The translations under genes were made by a program, and so were the position numbers. Shown here in pieces: positions 6,257 through 7,548 of a DNA stretch of 7,548 bases. Position 1 is the stretch's first letter; the number at the start of each line of letters is the position of its first letter. Location of the stretch: assembly GCA_046760905.1 (NCBI GenBank), contig JBHIFB010000143.1:1-7548 (forward strand), in the 5' to 3' direction. This DNA is from JBHIFB01 sp046760905. GTDB taxonomy: Bacteria; Gemmatimonadota; CAZMKB01. The notes beneath the pieces were generated by a model. That model saw only the letters and a program-made list of their open reading frames with translations, was not told the DNA's origin and searched no databases.

Positions 6257-6513
6257 GAGGAATCAGAACCCAAGCTCTATGAAAGCACCTTGAATCACCG
6301 CCAAATTTTCAGGATCTAATAGTTAATCCCCATGCGGTCTAATTTCTTTCCAGCAGTGAGGGCATGCGGGCAATAACGGTGTCTGCTTCAAGCCGTTAGA
6401 TAGACAGTGATTTTCTTAAATCTTGCCAATCAGGAAAGGAGGATCAAATCTGGGACAGTGTATGGCTTAGTGCAGCTCATTTCTGATCATGTGATTTCAA
6501 CTGGAGGTGTAAG
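6257..6513 (+). promoter_or_regulatory. Long 5' leader with a hairpin and an orphan Shine-Dalgarno
   Basis: The span is inferred from the promoter at 6222-6250. TAACGG (6374-6379) can pair with CCGTTA (6393-6398), leaving a 13-nt loop. A near-perfect ribosome site AAAGGAGG (6435-6442) has no ATG, GTG or TTG at a normal distance: CTG at 6450 opens a six-codon frame, and a GTG at 6458 lies 15 nt away. From that GTG a 19-codon frame ends in a TGA that overlaps the lipoprotein ATG as ATGA. I recognise no known riboswitch. Regulation by attenuation or a leader peptide is possible but unproven. Confidence 0.35.
6503..6507 (+). promoter_or_regulatory. Ribosome binding site of the Trp-rich lipoprotein gene
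   Basis: GGAGG lies 6 nt before the ATG at 6514-6516, and this ATG starts a clear signal peptide, so the start call is firm. Confidence 0.7.
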
Positions 6514-7548
6514 ATGAAAAAGCTTTTTGCCGTGATTTTGGTGATTGCCTTCTCGTGGGGCTGTTCCGGCTCCTCGAAGAACCCTATAAGCGTCGGGGGA
6601 CAGAACTACGACAACCTCCTGGGCCTTCCTTCAATCGATAATCCCGCTACTATCCAGGTGAAAGACTTCGGTGCCATCCATCTTTCAGAGGATGACATAT
6701 CACGGCTGATAGATAAGGGGGAACTGAATGCCGCTGATCTCGATCTCGAAGGAGGTCTCTGCCCGGTACTCATCGACTGCTGGTGGGTCGATGAGAGCGA
6801 ATTCTGGGAGGACTGGCTTTGGGAGAACTACTGCTGGCCGCTGGAACAGAGCATGATGTTCGTATGGCTGGCAAAGCTGCCTGATCCCAATGAGCCCTGT
6901 CCGATTATGCCCACAGACATCTGGGGATGGCTCGCGTTCACTCAGTGCGAGGAAGGTAAGCCACAGCCGAGACTTCATTCGAATATAATCGATATCGAAT
7001 GGGGCTCTATGGAATATTACAAGGGACTCTGGTACTTCTACGTGACGATCACTGTTACAGGTATGCCACCCGGCTATCACGACGCCATCTTCGTCAACAG
7101 CTGGGATGGGCCCGAGCTTCTGCCATTCGATGACGCGTGCGGCATAGACTTCTGGGAATCCGAAGGTGGTGGTCTCCCGCCGAATCTGTTCATGGTCTTC
7201 AACCCCGAGCCTCCTGTCCCGCCCGGCGGCTGGCCGCCCTGCAGGCTCGATGGTGAGGATGGCGAAACGAGGCCATGGTGCGTGCTGTTCGAAGAGGTTC
7301 AGCTGGAGTGTCATCAGCCGGTGGCAGAAAGCACAATCGATTCACCGGGAACCACAGGATGGCCTTTTATCCTCGGAAACCTCTGCACTGCCAACGTGAG
7401 CGGGGACATCACGAAGATAGGCGTGGATCGCTGGAACACAACGACTGCGACCTGGGATATCTACCTCTGGGACAGCGCCTGCAACCTGATAGCCAGTGCC
7501 TCCGTCACAGGCGGCTCTGGCTGGTATTTCGCAGACATCCCCCCCTAG
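6514..7548 (+). CDS. Trp- and Cys-rich predicted lipoprotein of unknown function, with a C-terminal segment resembling DUF4082
   Basis: The protein has 344 residues. MKKLFAVILVIAFSWGC is a signal peptide ending at a probable lipidated Cys17. Position -3 is Ser and -2 is Trp, so the lipobox is loose. The mature protein is acidic and has 21 Trp in the whole chain (about 6%) and 11 further Cys (83, 89, 107, 129, 145, 209, 243, 256, 266, 291, 323), consistent with disulfides outside the cytosol. Residues 81-140 are densest in Trp (CWW, EDWLWENYCW, IWGWL). Residues about 284-344 (ITKIGVDRWN, WDIYLWDSACNLIASAS, GWYF) resemble DUF4082-type beta-sandwich domains. That domain appears to stop early: the TAG follows a C7 run directly. 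The middle (24-280) matches no family I know. Divergent from the export operon, so a related surface role is possible but only guilt by proximity. ORF real; function unknown. Confidence 0.8.
   Translation: MKKLFAVILVIAFSWGCSGSSKNPISVGGQNYDNLLGLPSIDNPATIQVKDFGAIHLSEDDISRLIDKGELNAADLDLEGGLCPVLIDCWWVDESEFWEDWLWENYCWPLEQSMMFVWLAKLPDPNEPCPIMPTDIWGWLAFTQCEEGKPQPRLHSNIIDIEWGSMEYYKGLWYFYVTITVTGMPPGYHDAIFVNSWDGPELLPFDDACGIDFWESEGGGLPPNLFMVFNPEPPVPPGGWPPCRLDGEDGETRPWCVLFEEVQLECHQPVAESTIDSPGTTGWPFILGNLCTANVSGDITKIGVDRWNTTTATWDIYLWDSACNLIASASVTGGSGWYFADIPP

Larger units (their letters stand above)
5942..6262 (-). other. Open minus-strand frame of 107 codons without a good start; gene remnant or intergenic repeat
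   Basis: Reading leftwards from 6262 the frame has no stop until TAA at 5942-5944. The only conventional start inside it is a GTG at 6136 with no properly spaced ribosome site. The translation looks protein-like in its last third (GNTGFKIAYLMKEQGIITPE at about residues 65-84, counting from 6262). A strong plus-strand promoter overlaps its first part. It could be a decayed small gene, a piece of a dispersed intergenic element, or chance. I do not recognise a family. Confidence 0.3.
5789..6513. other. Divergent intergenic region, about 725 bp, without a convincing gene
   Basis: This stretch separates the minus-strand operon from the plus-strand lipoprotein gene. It holds the start-region repeat at its left end, a start-less open minus-strand frame, AT-rich inverted repeats and a strong plus-strand promoter with a long leader. 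Both transcription units must begin here. I found no minus-strand promoter with good -35 and -10 boxes. The hexamer CTTAGG occurs twice, 11 bp apart (5930-5935 and 5941-5946), which could be one face of a regulator site. I see no tRNA and no riboswitch that I recognise. Confidence 0.6.

Noticed and set aside
6257..6513. Cyclic di-GMP riboswitch in the lipoprotein leader
   Set aside because: Tempting because of the HD-GYP neighbour, but the conserved GEMM-type segments are not visible; only a simple 6-bp hairpin is.
6700..7314. 204-residue open frame on the minus strand, antisense to the lipoprotein gene
   Set aside because: The plus-strand frame has a signal peptide, a ribosome site and a promoter; the antisense product shows no recognisable domain and has no ribosome site that I could see.

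Overview
The window looks like part of a cell-surface polysaccharide or secretion locus from a Gram-negative (diderm) bacterium. The outer-membrane signs are two predicted lipoproteins, an OmpA-type peptidoglycan-binding domain and a Wza-type export domain. Frequent AGA, AGG and ATA codons and a probable TTG start argue against an enterobacterium. Gene content is reminiscent of Desulfobacterota or uncultivated candidate phyla, but no marker gene is present and the taxonomy stays open.

Layout. From about 5.8 kb down to base 1, four genes lie head-to-tail on the minus strand: (1) an ExeA-like AAA ATPase with eroded catalytic motifs; (2) an HD-GYP-type protein with a Cys-rich N-terminal half; (3) an 847-residue lipoprotein that joins a seven-bladed FG-GAP/VCBS propeller, a MotB-like OmpA domain and a polysaccharide-export (PES plus two SLBB) module; (4) a Wzz/GumC-type polysaccharide co-polymerase whose C-terminus runs off the left edge. 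Genes 1 and 2 overlap by 50 nt, genes 2 and 3 overlap as ATGA, and genes 3 and 4 are 34 nt apart, so this is almost certainly one operon. About 725 bp of intergenic DNA follows (5789-6513). It holds an imperfect tandem duplication of the ATPase start region, a 107-codon open but start-less minus-strand frame, AT-rich inverted repeats and a near-consensus sigma70 promoter on the plus strand. That promoter, with a roughly 255-nt leader, reads into (5) a divergent gene for a Trp- and Cys-rich predicted lipoprotein whose stop codon directly follows a C7 run at the window's right edge.

How the genes may work together (inference). The Wzz-like protein would span the inner membrane and set chain length or gate export. 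The fusion lipoprotein would form the outer-membrane and periplasmic conduit, with its OmpA part holding it to peptidoglycan and its propeller acting as a periplasmic binding or docking module. The HD-GYP protein would sense or turn over cyclic di-GMP or another nucleotide, and the ATPase would play an accessory, perhaps non-hydrolytic, role. ATPases of this family also occur in exosortase-linked exopolysaccharide loci. No glycosyltransferase, flippase, tyrosine kinase or exosortase is visible here.
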